A DNA stretch of 64,000 nucleotides from a bacterium BMS3Abin11 (GCA_002897635.1 BDTD01000018.1:1-64000); one strand, 5' to 3'. Numbered from the stretch's first letter, positions 1-7,372 are shown. Made by a program: numbers and translations. The notes: generated by a model not told the origin, from the sequence alone.

Positions 1-635
1 CATGAAGAATGTCGTGAGACATTCATGCTGTACTAAAGATGAGAGTAGGTCTCTCGGTTTCGGCTGCCAGTAGCTGGAATCAAACTGCCCGATGCGGCTG
101 TTGTAAAGAGCAATGGTCGTGAGCGATTAGGGAAAAGGCAGGCGAGAACTGTCATGTATGTATTATGGAGATGAACGCAAGTGAACCCTCGATGAAGTGT
201 CGAAATGGCAACTGATTCTGTCAAAACCGAGCTCTGAGCTTAAGTTCGGGATAAGTCTTGATGTTAACTGGATTACAGACAAGGCGGCAGGCGGCATATA
301 GGGGGCATGAACATAATACAGGCTTTAGTATGGAACTTGAGAACCTGTCGTCCTGATGCTAAGAGAGACGCCGAAGTGGAAATCCCATAAGGTTAGAGTA
401 TCGATGCAGGGCACAGGGGCGGATCAGCTCGTAGTAGTGATGAAGTTTCTGTAATGGAAACGGAGCGAAGGGGCTGACATGTCCAAAATAGGTTGCTGGT
501 CAACCAGCAATGGGAGGAACTAGTGACTTATGCAAACCTGGTACTTTGCGGGGGACATGAAGAGCCGTATGAAGCGAGAGTTTCACGTACGGTTCTGTGA
601 GAGGCTGAGGGGGAGGTTCCCTCGGCCTACTCTAC
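1..635 (+). mobile_element. Group II intron RNA without an encoded protein (5' end at or beyond window edge)
   Basis: The block shows hallmarks of a bacterial group II intron: a GNRA-looped hairpin near the start (GAATGTC-GTGA-GACATTC), the conserved stretch that normally precedes the intron protein gene (GTAGTAGTGATGAAGTTTCT at about 432-451), domain V at 562-595 and a domain VI-like stem ending in CCTACTCTAC at 626-635. Domain IV, which normally holds the maturase/reverse transcriptase gene, is reduced to a 7-bp hairpin at 493-510. No reverse transcriptase is encoded, so splicing or mobility would need a protein supplied in trans. The 5' boundary (usually GTGYG) is not visible and probably lies outside the window. 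Confidence 0.8.
562..595 (+). ncRNA. Group II intron domain V
   Basis: This 34-nt hairpin begins GAGCCGTATG and ends CGTACGGTTC, with a GAGA tetraloop. It is the catalytic core that defines group II introns. Domain VI follows directly, with a stem of GAGGCTGAGGG paired to CCCTCGGCCT and an unpaired A near the 3' end. Confidence 0.88.
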
Positions 636-662
636 AACGTTATATTTAAAAGAACAAGCACG

Positions 663-693
663 TTGACAGAAAGTATGACTACAGTTATACTTT
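663..693 (+). promoter_or_regulatory. Promoter and operator of the mazEF-like pair (leaderless)
   Basis: TTGACA (663-668), a 17-bp spacer and TATACT (686-691) form a near-consensus sigma-70 promoter just after the intron end. A perfect inverted repeat, AAAGTAT (670-676) and ATACTTT (687-693), covers the spacer and -10 box and is a likely antitoxin binding site. The expected transcription start is about position 698, the A of the antitoxin ATG, so the message is probably leaderless. Confidence 0.65.
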
Positions 694-697
694 TTCT

Positions 698-934
698 ATG
701 AAAACAGCAATTTCCATACCCAATGAAACCTTCGATGCAGCTGAACACTATGCAAGTAGTACAGGCATGTCACGAAGTGAACTCTATACAAAAGCTGTAC
801 TAGAGTATCTGAATAAATACAAATACTTAGACATTACTGAAGCTCTAAATAAAGTATATTCCGAAACAGAGTCAAACTTGGACAGTGAGCTACATTCGAT
901 GCAAATAAGCTCATTTACTAAGGATGAGTGGTAG
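698..934 (+). CDS. MazE/ribbon-helix-helix type antitoxin
   Basis: A 78-residue protein starts MKTAISIPNETFDAAE and continues with a GMSRSELYTKAV segment typical of ribbon-helix-helix antitoxins (beta strand at residues 1-8, helices at about 9-45). The acidic C-terminal tail would bind the toxin. It overlaps the MazF-like gene by 7 bp. The start has no Shine-Dalgarno site, which fits a leaderless message from the adjacent promoter. The family assignment is by motif; it is a MazE functional analogue and not an AbrB-fold MazE. Confidence 0.8.
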   Translation: MKTAISIPNETFDAAEHYASSTGMSRSELYTKAVLEYLNKYKYLDITEALNKVYSETESNLDSELHSMQISSFTKDEW

Positions 935-1272
935 TGAAAAAGGGAGAAATCTGGTGGGCTTCTTTAGAGGAGCTACGTGGTTCAGAGCCCGGATTTCGCA
1001 GACCTGTCGTTATCATTTCATCCAATGAGTTCAATAAAAGCAAAATCCAAACAGTAATAGTCGCGGCTATAACTTCCAATACTCGTTTAGCTGAAGCACC
1101 TGGAAATTTCAAATTAACGAAAAAAGGCTCCGGCTTAAATCGTGAATCAGTTGTAAATGTCTCACAATTATTAACACTAGATAAATCATTTTTAAATGAA
1201 AAATCAGGAAAATTAAACACTAAACAGAATCAATTGTTAAATTATGGTTTACAACTTGCGTTAAATGTATAA
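928..1272 (+). CDS. mazF: MazF/PemK-family endoribonuclease toxin
   Basis: The 114-residue protein begins MVVKKGEIWWASLEELRGSE and contains the family segments GEIWWA, RRPVVIISSNEFN and VNVSQLLTLDK. MazF toxins are small SH3-like RNases that cut mRNA at short motifs; the N-terminal GEIWWA strand and the RRPVVI strand belong to the active groove. The start is GTG at 928 or the in-frame GTG at 934. The overlap with the antitoxin suggests translational coupling. Length is normal for the family, so the gene looks intact. Confidence 0.88.
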   Translation: MVVKKGEIWWASLEELRGSEPGFRRPVVIISSNEFNKSKIQTVIVAAITSNTRLAEAPGNFKLTKKGSGLNRESVVNVSQLLTLDKSFLNEKSGKLNTKQNQLLNYGLQLALNV

Positions 1273-1275
1273 AAA

Positions 1276-1329
1276 ATATAAGGCGCTCCAGCGGACGCAA
1301 AAAACGCGCCGCTGAGCTATGCGTTATGC
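1276..1329 (+). repeat. attC-like recombination site after mazF
   Basis: The block GGCGCTCCAGCGGACGC pairs imperfectly with GCGCCGCTGAGC and ends at GTTATGC (1323-1329), the position of an R' box (consensus GTTRRRY). The partner box ATATAAG (1276-1282) is degenerate. The layout of paired arms with a short central spacer matches integron attC sites. Only its repetition beside other small genes here makes the call reasonable. Confidence 0.5.
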
Positions 1330-1353
1330 GTTAATAGAAAAAGAGAAAAGATC

Positions 1354-1695
1354 ATGACAATAGACATAGACGACTTAACATATGAACAATTGATAAATTT
1401 AAATCATAAAATTGTTGAGCGACTAAAATTCATGGATAGTATGCACATTCACAATGAAATGATGCAATTCAATCCAGGTGATAAAGTCACATTCGAGCCA
1501 CACAACAGAGAAAAACAAACCGGAACATTAGTTAAATTTAATAAAAAAACCGTTACTGTTTTAACTGAGGATGGCCAAAGCTGGAATGTTATGCCTCACT
1601 TACTTAGCAAGGTAAATAAAAAGACAAATAAACAAAAATCAAAAACAAAGAAATCTAATCGCGGTAAAGTAGTCAACCTGCATGGCAAGCAGTAA
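1354..1695 (+). CDS. Conserved hypothetical protein with KOW/SH3-like core
   Basis: The 113-residue protein has an N-terminal helical part (residues 1-37, ending in a Met/His-rich stretch), a beta-rich middle with FNPGDKVTFEPHNREKQTG and NKKTVTVLTEDGQSWNV resembling a small KOW or SH3-like nucleic-acid-binding fold, and a Lys-rich tail (residues 88-113). Similar small proteins occur as integron cassette genes in proteobacteria. No catalytic residues are evident. It lies between two cassette-like units and has a purine-rich stretch before ATG 1354. Function is unknown. Confidence 0.6.
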   Translation: MTIDIDDLTYEQLINLNHKIVERLKFMDSMHIHNEMMQFNPGDKVTFEPHNREKQTGTLVKFNKKTVTVLTEDGQSWNVMPHLLSKVNKKTNKQKSKTKKSNRGKVVNLHGKQ

Positions 1696-1762
1696 TCGTC
1701 CACTTCAGTTTGACCCCTTATTTTATATAGACTTATACTTACCATCTTTTCAAAAATACCCC

Positions 1763-1791
1763 TTGCTAAAGCGTACGGAAAAACGTACGAT
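1763..1791 (+). promoter_or_regulatory. yefM-yoeB promoter with paired GTAC operator
   Basis: TTGCTA (1763-1768), a 17-bp spacer and TACGAT (1786-1791) form a plausible promoter. Two hexamer palindromes CGTACG (1772-1777 and 1784-1789) have centres exactly 12 bp apart and cover the spacer and -10. The known E. coli YefM-YoeB operator uses TGTACA hexamers 12 bp apart, so this looks like a variant autoregulatory operator. Confidence 0.65.
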
Positions 1792-1813
1792 ATAGGTATA
1801 TTGGAGGTGCAAT

Positions 1814-2056
1814 ATGGCAGTATTAAAGGCAACAGACGCGCGATCAAATCTTTATAACCTTATTGATGAGACAGCAGAGTCTCACGAACCCATTGTTATT
1901 ACTGGGAAAAGGAATAATGCTGTCCTCATCTCAGAAAGTGATTGGACCGCAATAAATGAGACACTTTATTTGCTGTCAGTTCCAGGTATGCGCGAATCGA
2001 TAAAAGAAGGACTTGAAGAGGATGTAACTGAATGCTCAAAGGATATTAATTGGTGA
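1814..2056 (+). CDS. yefM: YefM-type antitoxin (Phd/YefM family)
   Basis: The 80-residue protein has the typical N-terminal dimerisation and DNA-binding part (DARSNLYNLIDETAESHEPI, VITGKRNNAVLISESDW) and an acidic C-terminal arm that binds toxin (SIKEGLEEDVTE). A strong GGAGGT site lies 6 nt before the ATG. It overlaps yoeB by 7 bp and has its own promoter with a YefM-like operator, so autorepression is expected. Confidence 0.9.
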   Translation: MAVLKATDARSNLYNLIDETAESHEPIVITGKRNNAVLISESDWTAINETLYLLSVPGMRESIKEGLEEDVTECSKDINW

Positions 2057-2316
2057 GTTGGGAAATAGTCTATACAAAGCAAGCCCAAAAAGATGCTAAA
2101 AAAGTAAACCAGTCTGGCCTTAAAAGTAAGGCACAAAAACTACTGGAAGCTGTAAAAGAAAACCCTTTCCAAAATCCTCCGCCATATGAAAAACTAGTAG
2201 GTGACCTAACTGGTGCATACTCAAGAAGAATCAATATCCAGCACCGTCTTGTGTATCAAATATATGAAAAAGAGAAAATAGTAAAAATTATCCGAATGTG
2301 GACGCATTACGAGTAA
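2050..2316 (+). CDS. yoeB: YoeB ribosome-dependent mRNA interferase toxin
   Basis: The 88-residue protein matches YoeB over its length: WEIVYTKQAQKDAKK at the N-terminus, ENPFQNPPPYEKL in the middle (family ENPFQTPPRYEKL-like), and the C-terminal core YSRRINIQHRLVYQIY and MWTHYE. YoeB is a RelE-fold RNase that cuts A-site codons. The catalytic Arg and His of the SRRINIQHRLVY block and the terminal HYE are present. It follows yefM with an overlap and is apparently intact. Confidence 0.92.
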   Translation: MVSWEIVYTKQAQKDAKKVNQSGLKSKAQKLLEAVKENPFQNPPPYEKLVGDLTGAYSRRINIQHRLVYQIYEKEKIVKIIRMWTHYE

Positions 2317-2320
2317 TGAA

Positions 2321-2403
2321 ATATAACAAAACGCTAAAGTACGTTCTGGCCTTCGGCCTCCACCTGACGCCGCTACGCGGCGTAGCTTAGCTCAGTGTTA
2401 GCC
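2321..2403 (+). repeat. attC-like recombination site after yoeB
   Basis: The site begins with ATATAAC (2321-2327, R''-like RYYYAAC) and ends with GTTAGCC (2397-2403, matching GTTRRRY), starting 4 bp after the yoeB stop. The interior contains the hairpins GGCCTTCGGCC and GCCGCTACGCGGC. It is the best-preserved attC-like site of the array. Confidence 0.62.
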
Positions 2404-2425
2404 ATTCATAATCAAAACAACATGA

Positions 2426-2454
2426 TGCCAATAGGCACACATTTATGCTATACT
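2426..2454 (+). promoter_or_regulatory. Promoter of the brnT-like gene (leaderless)
   Basis: An extended -10 (TGC followed by TATACT at 2449-2454) lies 8 bp before the ATG at 2462, which puts the expected start of transcription at the coding start. The -35 position (TGCCAA, 2426-2431) is weak and lies in the palindrome TGCCAATAGGCA (2426-2437), a possible antitoxin operator. Confidence 0.5.
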
Positions 2455-2461
2455 TTAATGC

Positions 2462-2740
2462 ATGAAACCGATAAATTGGAATTCCACGAAAAATCAACAG
2501 CTTATATCCGAGCGTGGTGTTTCATTTGAGGACATTGTTTTCTACTTACAACAAGGGGCGTTATTAGATGATATTGAACATCCAAATAGTGACAAATACC
2601 CAAACCAGCGTGTATTTGTAATCAATGTTGATAATTATGCGTACCTGGTTCCATATGTAGAAAACCGAAAAGAAATATTTTTAAAAACAGTTATTCCTAG
2701 CAGAAAAGCTACAAAACTGTATTTAGGAGAATCATCATGA
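2462..2740 (+). CDS. BrnT-family ribonuclease toxin
   Basis: The 92-residue protein has the BrnT/DUF497 pattern: INWNSTKNQQLISERGVSFED, then DDIEHPNSDKYPNQRVFVI, LVPYVENRKEIFLKTVIPSR and a terminal KATKLYL. BrnT toxins are RelE-like RNases. Unlike classic relBE order the toxin gene comes first, which is normal for brnTA. It overlaps the following antitoxin by 4 bp (ATGA). Confidence 0.82.
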   Translation: MKPINWNSTKNQQLISERGVSFEDIVFYLQQGALLDDIEHPNSDKYPNQRVFVINVDNYAYLVPYVENRKEIFLKTVIPSRKATKLYLGESS

Positions 2741-3057
2741 GCGACCCTAAACTTAGTAAAGAAGAAAGACAAATTCTTAAAGATTTTGAAGCGGGTGAAT
2801 TCAAATCTATTCTTACGCCAAAACGTAAGAAAATGTTACAAGCCGCTGCAGAAGAAACTTTCAAAAAAGACAAACGAATTAACATCAGGATTTCTAGTCG
2901 TGATCTTGAGTCGCTACAAAGACGTGCACTTGAAGAAGGTATCCCCTATCAAACGTTAGTATCTAGCGTTCTTCATAAATATGTTTCTGGCGGCTTACAC
3001 GACATTATGGCTAATAAGGTGCTCAACACGGACGCGAAAAAACATCGCGCCGGTTAG
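2737..3057 (+). CDS. CopG/BrnA-type antitoxin
   Basis: The 106-residue protein has a charged N-terminal half (residues 1-45), a ribbon-helix-helix core KRINIRISSRDLESLQRRA and the family signature EEGIPYQTLVSSVLHKY. It would bind the BrnT-like toxin and repress the shared promoter. The 3' end of the gene (from 3021) runs into the attC-like palindrome, so the last dozen residues are encoded by the recombination site, as happens with compact integron cassettes. Confidence 0.85.
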   Translation: MSDPKLSKEERQILKDFEAGEFKSILTPKRKKMLQAAAEETFKKDKRINIRISSRDLESLQRRALEEGIPYQTLVSSVLHKYVSGGLHDIMANKVLNTDAKKHRAG

Positions 3058-3070
3058 CTTGTCGTTGAGG
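3021..3070 (+). repeat. attC-like recombination site overlapping antitoxin 3' end
   Basis: GCTCAAC (3021-3027) fits the R'' box RYYYAAC. GTTGAGG (3064-3070) is its near-exact complement and R'-like. Between them GGACGCGA and TCGCGCC form the inner stem. The 50-bp length and layout are typical of short attC sites. Confidence 0.58.
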
Positions 3071-3340
3071 CTGTAGAAAAACCTGTGGATAACTTTTATG
3101 GAGATATTTTCGCAACGGAGAGTGTCCTCGAATATAAATGGCAGAGGTAAACAGACTCAGAATTCACGTAGGAGCCCATTTTTTGGGCTAAAATTCAATC
3201 AAAAAATAAGCTGTAGGTTTTTCTACAGCTTCGTTAGTACAAATCCCGTTGGGGGCGCCACCTTATTCCGCGCAAATCAACGCTGACGCGACAGTTGATC
3301 TGGCGCTCACGAGTGCCAGGATGAGGGGGTTTAAGCCATA
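3058..3340. other. Non-coding junction between cassette region and nif island
   Basis: No convincing gene is seen. The segment holds a 15-bp inverted repeat (GCTGTAGAAAAACCT at 3070-3084 and its complement at about 3214-3228), a smaller hairpin AGCCCA-TTTTT-TGGGCT (3172-3188), and the phrase AATCCCGTTGGGGGCGCCA (3242-3260), which looks like a tRNA 3' end but lacks a pairing T-stem. It may mark an old integration boundary. Confidence 0.4.
3300..3319 (-). terminator. Hairpin downstream of fixX
   Basis: CTGGCGCT and AGTGCCAG form an 8-bp stem (one G-T pair) with a 4-nt loop, 21 bp beyond the fixX stop. No T-run follows on the minus strand, so it may be an RNA 3'-end stabiliser or a weak terminator. 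Confidence 0.4.
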
Positions 3341-3631
3341 TCAGCCGAATTTATAGGCTACGCCATACCCCCCGCGCGGATGGTCCCAGGTGATATTGTT
3401 GTGCTCAGTGCAGATGATTCGGCAGCTTCCGCATTCCAGGCAGCCATCGGTCAACAGTTCGACCGAGCCGTCGTCAAGTGCACGATAACACGCCGCCGGA
3501 CATACGAAAGTGCATTCCTTGCCGGCGCATTCCTCGCGGCAAAGATCAGGATTGACGATTTCAATATGCGGTCGTCCGCTATCCACCCGGTAGCGGTTCT
3601 GAAACAATTTTTCCTCAACTTGTGCGTACAT
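3341..3631 (-). CDS. fixX: FixX ferredoxin-like protein
   Basis: The 96-residue protein starts MYAQVEEKLFQNRYRVD and carries CREECAGKECTFVCPAACY and CLECGSCRIICTEHN, the Cys pattern of FixX ferredoxins. FixX is the small iron-sulfur partner of FixC in the FixABCX complex, which bifurcates electrons from NADH to quinone and to the ferredoxin or flavodoxin that feeds nitrogenase. It is the last gene of a four-gene minus-strand operon. Length is normal. Confidence 0.93.
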   Translation of the reverse strand: MYAQVEEKLFQNRYRVDSGRPHIEIVNPDLCREECAGKECTFVCPAACYRALDDGSVELLTDGCLECGSCRIICTEHNNITWDHPRGGYGVAYKFG

Positions 3632-3691
3632 AAATTCTCTTCCTTTTGGTCTCCGGTATTTCTCGATTCAATATTCCGCGATTCATTTTTT

Positions 3692-4990
3692 CTAACGTAT
3701 GGCGCGAATCACATTAATCCCGTCGCGTATAAGTCCCCAGAGCGAGCGTGATTTCAGGAATTGGCGTTTGATCTCCTTTTCCTTGGTGCGTTTGTCCACC
3801 CCGTCAACGGTCAAGAGATTGTGCGCCGCCTGGTTGAACAGCTCGGGATAGGTAGTGAGGAAGTGCCGGTTCTTGTGCAGCACCCCCGGCAAGTTGCGAT
3901 ATTTCTTCATGTCCTTCATCACGAAGCTGGCCTCGACCCGCTCGCGGTAACGCCGTAAATTCCTGGTGTTCATCGCCCGGCCTTCCCTGGCAAGCTCGGC
4001 GATCGTTTCGCCTGCCATGCACCCCGTAGTCATGGCGAGGTTGGAACCTTCGCGATGAACGGCATTCACGAAACCGCCCGAATCACCCACAATGACCCAG
4101 CCGTCGCCGTGTAATTCCGGGATCTTCTTGTATCCCCCTTCCGGGATGAGATGAGCAGCGTACTCTTTCACCTGCCCGCCGGCGATGAGCGGCTTGATGG
4201 AGGGATGCTCCTTTAAATTCTCCAACAGTTTGTAGGGCGGCACGCCATAGTCCTTGAAGTCCTGCAATATGCAGCCAATACCGATCGAGATGGATCCCTT
4301 ATTGGTATACAAGAACGCCGTGCCGACCATGCCCCTGGTGATTTTGCCCAGTATCTCGATGACCACGCCTTCGGCGGCCTTCAGATTGAAACGCTCATTG
4401 ATGATGTCTTTCGACAAATAGTGGGTTTCCTTGACCGCGAGCGCCACTTCCTCGGGCTTGACCGCGGGACGCAAGCCGGCGCGGGTGGCGGTGAGCGAAT
4501 TCACGCCGTCGGCGAGCACCACGACATCGGCCATGATGTCACCACCCTTGCGGTCGGTACGCACGCCGATCACCTTGCGGCCGTCCATCAGCAGGCTTTC
4601 CACCGTGGTCTCGCAAATCACCAGGGCCCCTGCCTCACGCACTTTTTCAGAGAACCATTTGTCGAACGGTGCGCGCATAATCGTATAGCGATTGGGTTTC
4701 TTTTCGTTGAAATCGTCCGAGCGGTAATGGGTGCCGACATGGGAGGCGTCATCGAGCATCCACATCCTTTGTTCGATGATATGGCGCTCCAGGGGGGCAT
4801 CGCTGCGGAAATCGGGGATCATCTTTTCCAGCGCATCGGCGTACAAAATGGCGCCCTGGACATTTTTCGCGCCCGGATATTCGCCGCGTTCCAATTGCAG
4901 CACCTTGAGCCCGGAGCGGGCCATGGTGTAGGCGGCGGCGTCGCCCGACGGCCCCGCGCCGACAACAATGGCGTCGAATTTCCTGTTCAT
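3692..4990 (-). CDS. fixC: FixC electron-transfer flavoprotein-quinone oxidoreductase
   Basis: The 432-residue protein opens with an FAD-binding Rossmann motif ([19 protein letters not shown], residues 6-24) and has the second flavin-contact segment [19 protein letters not shown] near residue 295. FixC takes electrons from the FixAB flavoprotein and passes them to quinone. The start overlaps fixB by 4 bp (ATGA), indicating coupling. Length is normal for FixC. Confidence 0.95.
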   Translation of the reverse strand: MNRKFDAIVVGAGPSGDAAAYTMARSGLKVLQLERGEYPGAKNVQGAILYADALEKMIPDFRSDAPLERHIIEQRMWMLDDASHVGTHYRSDDFNEKKPNRYTIMRAPFDKWFSEKVREAGALVICETTVESLLMDGRKVIGVRTDRKGGDIMADVVVLADGVNSLTATRAGLRPAVKPEEVALAVKETHYLSKDIINERFNLKAAEGVVIEILGKITRGMVGTAFLYTNKGSISIGIGCILQDFKDYGVPPYKLLENLKEHPSIKPLIAGGQVKEYAAHLIPEGGYKKIPELHGDGWVIVGDSGGFVNAVHREGSNLAMTTGCMAGETIAELAREGRAMNTRNLRRYRERVEASFVMKDMKKYRNLPGVLHKNRHFLTTYPELFNQAAHNLLTVDGVDKRTKEKEIKRQFLKSRSLWGLIRDGINVIRAIR

Positions 4991-6078
4991 TTCACTTCTT
5001 CTCCTTGATTTTCTCCAGTCTGGCCTAGCCGTTCCTCCAGTGCCTCTGCGAGCGCGGGCAGCAGCTGAACCATATCGGCGACTACACCATGGGTGGCAAA
5101 ATCGAAGATCGGCGCATGCGGATCGGTGTTAATGGCCAGGATCCGGTCCGAGCTTTCCATACCCACCCGATGCTGCACCGCACCGGAAACGCCGGCCGCC
5201 ACATAGAGTTTGGGCCGCACGGTCTTGCCGGTCTGCCCGACCTGCCGGTCCGGCGTCATCCAGCCGGAAGCCACCACGGGCCGGGTGGCGCCCACTTCCG
5301 CACCCATAACCTCGGCGAGCCGCCACAATAGCTGCAAGTTTTCCGCCTTGGCCAGGCCTCGCCCGCCGGTGACGATGAAATCGGCGAAGGACAGCTGGGC
5401 CTCGTCCCGTTTCTCATCGGCGATGAAATCGAGCACCTTCGTGATCACCTCCTGTTCCCGCAGATCCAGCGCTTCCTCGACGACTTCGCCCTTGCGGCCT
5501 GGCCGCTTTTCCGGAATCGCCATGACCCGGGGACGTACGGTCGCCATTTGCGGACGGTAATTGAGGATCTGGATGGTGCATAACAGACTGCCGCCGAAAG
5601 TGGGCCGGTCCGCCGCCATGCAGCCGGTTTCCGCATCGATGTTGAGCACCGTGCAATCCGCCGTAAGCCCTGTGCGCAACACGGTCGCAACCGAGCCGGC
5701 CAGGTCGCGGCCCAGCGGGGTGGCGCCCAACAGCATGATGTCCGGCTTGAACTTACGGGCAAGCCGCTGCACGCCATGCGTAAAGGCCTGGTTACGATAA
5801 TCGCCAAGGACATCGTCTTTAATGACGTAAACCAAATCGGCGCCGTAAGCGAAGGCCTCGTCACAGACCGCCGCGGTTTCGGCGCCGGGCCGGCCGAGCA
5901 CGACGCCCGCAAGGCGTGAGCCGATCTCGTCCGCCAATTTACGGCCCTCGCCCAACAGCTCCCATGAAACCGGATGCACCGAACCGCGCTCCAGTTCGAT
6001 AAACACCCAGACGTCTTTCCATGCCGACAAGTCGACGGCCGGCGCCGTGTCCCGTTTTTTCACTGCCGTGCCAGCCAT
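4987..6078 (-). CDS. fixB: FixB electron-transfer flavoprotein alpha-like subunit
   Basis: The 363-residue protein has an ETF-alpha N-terminal domain ([20 protein letters not shown], residues 24-43) and a C-terminal FAD-binding domain with [24 protein letters not shown] and [13 protein letters not shown]. With FixA it forms the flavin heterodimer that performs bifurcation. It sits 3 bp after fixA and overlaps fixC. Confidence 0.95.
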   Translation of the reverse strand: MAGTAVKKRDTAPAVDLSAWKDVWVFIELERGSVHPVSWELLGEGRKLADEIGSRLAGVVLGRPGAETAAVCDEAFAYGADLVYVIKDDVLGDYRNQAFTHGVQRLARKFKPDIMLLGATPLGRDLAGSVATVLRTGLTADCTVLNIDAETGCMAADRPTFGGSLLCTIQILNYRPQMATVRPRVMAIPEKRPGRKGEVVEEALDLREQEVITKVLDFIADEKRDEAQLSFADFIVTGGRGLAKAENLQLLWRLAEVMGAEVGATRPVVASGWMTPDRQVGQTGKTVRPKLYVAAGVSGAVQHRVGMESSDRILAINTDPHAPIFDFATHGVVADMVQLLPALAEALEERLGQTGENQGEEVK

Positions 6079-6081
6079 GCG

Positions 6082-6945
6082 TCAAGCCTCCGCCCAGCGT
6101 GCGGCCACAGACTTTTTGATGTCATCCAACAGCGTGGGGTAATCCGCTATCAACACATCCAGAATGGCATCCGCCAGGGCGCGGGGTGTACCACCGTCGG
6201 CTTCGATCATGCGCGCCTTTTCGGTCCTGGGTTGGGGCGCGAAAACCTTTTTGACTTTGGTGGGCGAACCTTTAAGGCCGACCGTTGCGGCATCGACCGG
6301 CCCGATGTCGCCGGCATTCCAACATTCAATATCCGTCTCCGCCGCGCGGAATGCATCCTCCATGCTGCCAAAGCGAATTTCGTTCACGCCTTCCAGCATG
6401 GTAATGAGCGCCGGCAGGGCGGTCCTGATGACTTGTACCCCGCCCTCTGTGCGCCGGTGAACGGTTATTTCACGTGCCTGTGCGTCGATTTGTTCGATCT
6501 TGGTGACATAGGTCAGTTGCTGCAGCCCAAGCCGCCATGCAAGGCCCGGGCCCACCTGCCCGGTATCACCATCGATGCTTTGCTTGCCGCAAAAAACAAG
6601 ATCCACCGGCGATGTCTTTTCAATATTCCTGATCGCGTAGGATAGCGCGTTGGAGGTCGCCAGCGTGTCGGAGCCGGCGAAAATCCGATCGCTCAGGAGG
6701 ATGGTTTCATCGGCGCCGTGCGAGAGGCATTTGGCGAGCGCCTCGGTCGCCATTTGCGGCCCCATGGTGATTACAGTGACTTTGCCGCCAAACTGGTCGC
6801 GCAAGCATAGCGCCGCCTCGAGCGAGAACAAATCATAGGGATTGACAATACTGGGGACCCCCTGACGCATGACCGTGTTGGTGACCGGGTGGATCCGGAT
6901 TTGACTGCTGTCCGGCACCTGTTTTATGCAAACGACGCTATGCAT
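6082..6945 (-). CDS. fixA: FixA electron-transfer flavoprotein beta-like subunit
   Basis: The protein MHSVVCIKQVPDSSQIRIHP is 287 residues from the chosen ATG at 6945. A 13-residue longer reading from 6984 is possible but adds residues not seen in FixA. ETF-beta features are VNPYDLFSLEAAL, VTVITMGP, CGKQSIDGDTGQVGP and an LEGVNEIRF segment. FixA is the NADH-side subunit of the bifurcating FixABCX complex. It heads the operon and has a sigma-54 promoter about 145 bp upstream. Confidence 0.94.
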   Translation of the reverse strand: MHSVVCIKQVPDSSQIRIHPVTNTVMRQGVPSIVNPYDLFSLEAALCLRDQFGGKVTVITMGPQMATEALAKCLSHGADETILLSDRIFAGSDTLATSNALSYAIRNIEKTSPVDLVFCGKQSIDGDTGQVGPGLAWRLGLQQLTYVTKIEQIDAQAREITVHRRTEGGVQVIRTALPALITMLEGVNEIRFGSMEDAFRAAETDIECWNAGDIGPVDAATVGLKGSPTKVKKVFAPQPRTEKARMIEADGGTPRALADAILDVLIADYPTLLDDIKKSVAARWAEA

Positions 6946-7088
6946 GACATTCCCGATTGCCGATAACGGAATCGTGGGTGGCAAGTGAAACAGTTATGTT
7001 TTCAGGAACTCGCCACGGCCTCGGCAGAATCATCAGATTCAGATAGTGAGTCATTGTTGTATTCCTCTCGTTATTGCATAAGTGCAGT

Positions 7089-7104
7089 TGCATTAAGCAT
7101 GCCA
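7089..7104 (-). promoter_or_regulatory. Sigma-54 promoter of fixABCX
   Basis: Read on the minus strand the site is TGGCATGCTTAATGCA, with GG and GC separated by 10 bp as required for -24/-12 promoters. It is about 130 bp from a NifA binding site and about 145 bp from the fixA start, giving a long leader. Confidence 0.65.
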
Positions 7105-7233
7105 GCTATGACGCCGACCCAAGGTTCCTGGGAAATGCTTACGAATCGGGGCATTGCGGTTTTCATTGCACCGGATTGGTGCATTTTTCCGTGTCAGCTT
7201 TGTTACGGATGTGGGAAAGCCGCCGGCGGGCCC

Positions 7234-7249
7234 TGTAACAAAAGCAACA
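7234..7249. promoter_or_regulatory. NifA upstream activating site (fixA/nifA region)
   Basis: TGTAACAAAAGCAACA fits TGT-N10-ACA exactly. The distance to the minus-strand sigma-54 promoter is in the usual range for NifA action through DNA looping. Confidence 0.65.
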
Positions 7250-7372
7250 AATCCCGGGGAATATCCCATTTTTAACTACGTGTTTAATGAAAATCTCATT
7301 GTCGGCCTGATTATTGCTAAACCCCTACTGAATGTAGGTGGATATCCCAAGATTAAGGTTAAGGTTAAAGTA

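Larger units (their letters stand above)
6946..7372. other. Divergent fixA-nifA regulatory region
   Basis: The 427 bp between fixA and nifA hold a minus-strand sigma-54 promoter, one clear NifA site, and a GC-rich patch at 7216-7230. No convincing plus-strand sigma-54 or strong sigma-70 promoter for nifA was seen, so its control is not explained by sequence. Confidence 0.6.

Noticed and set aside
3232-3260. tRNA gene fragment with CCA-like end
   Set aside because: Only the 3' phrase looks tRNA-like; the T-stem does not pair and no other arms are present, so it is not called as a tRNA.
3098-3286. 62-codon frame in the junction before fixX
   Set aside because: It runs across the inverted repeats, has no ribosome site or recognisable domain, and looks like chance.
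4421-5008. 195-codon plus-strand frame over fixC
   Set aside because: It is antisense to a clear fixC gene, a common shadow in GC-rich DNA.
6946-6984. Longer FixA N-terminus from 6984
   Set aside because: The extra 13 residues are not like FixA, and the internal ATG gives the usual MHSVVCIKQ start.
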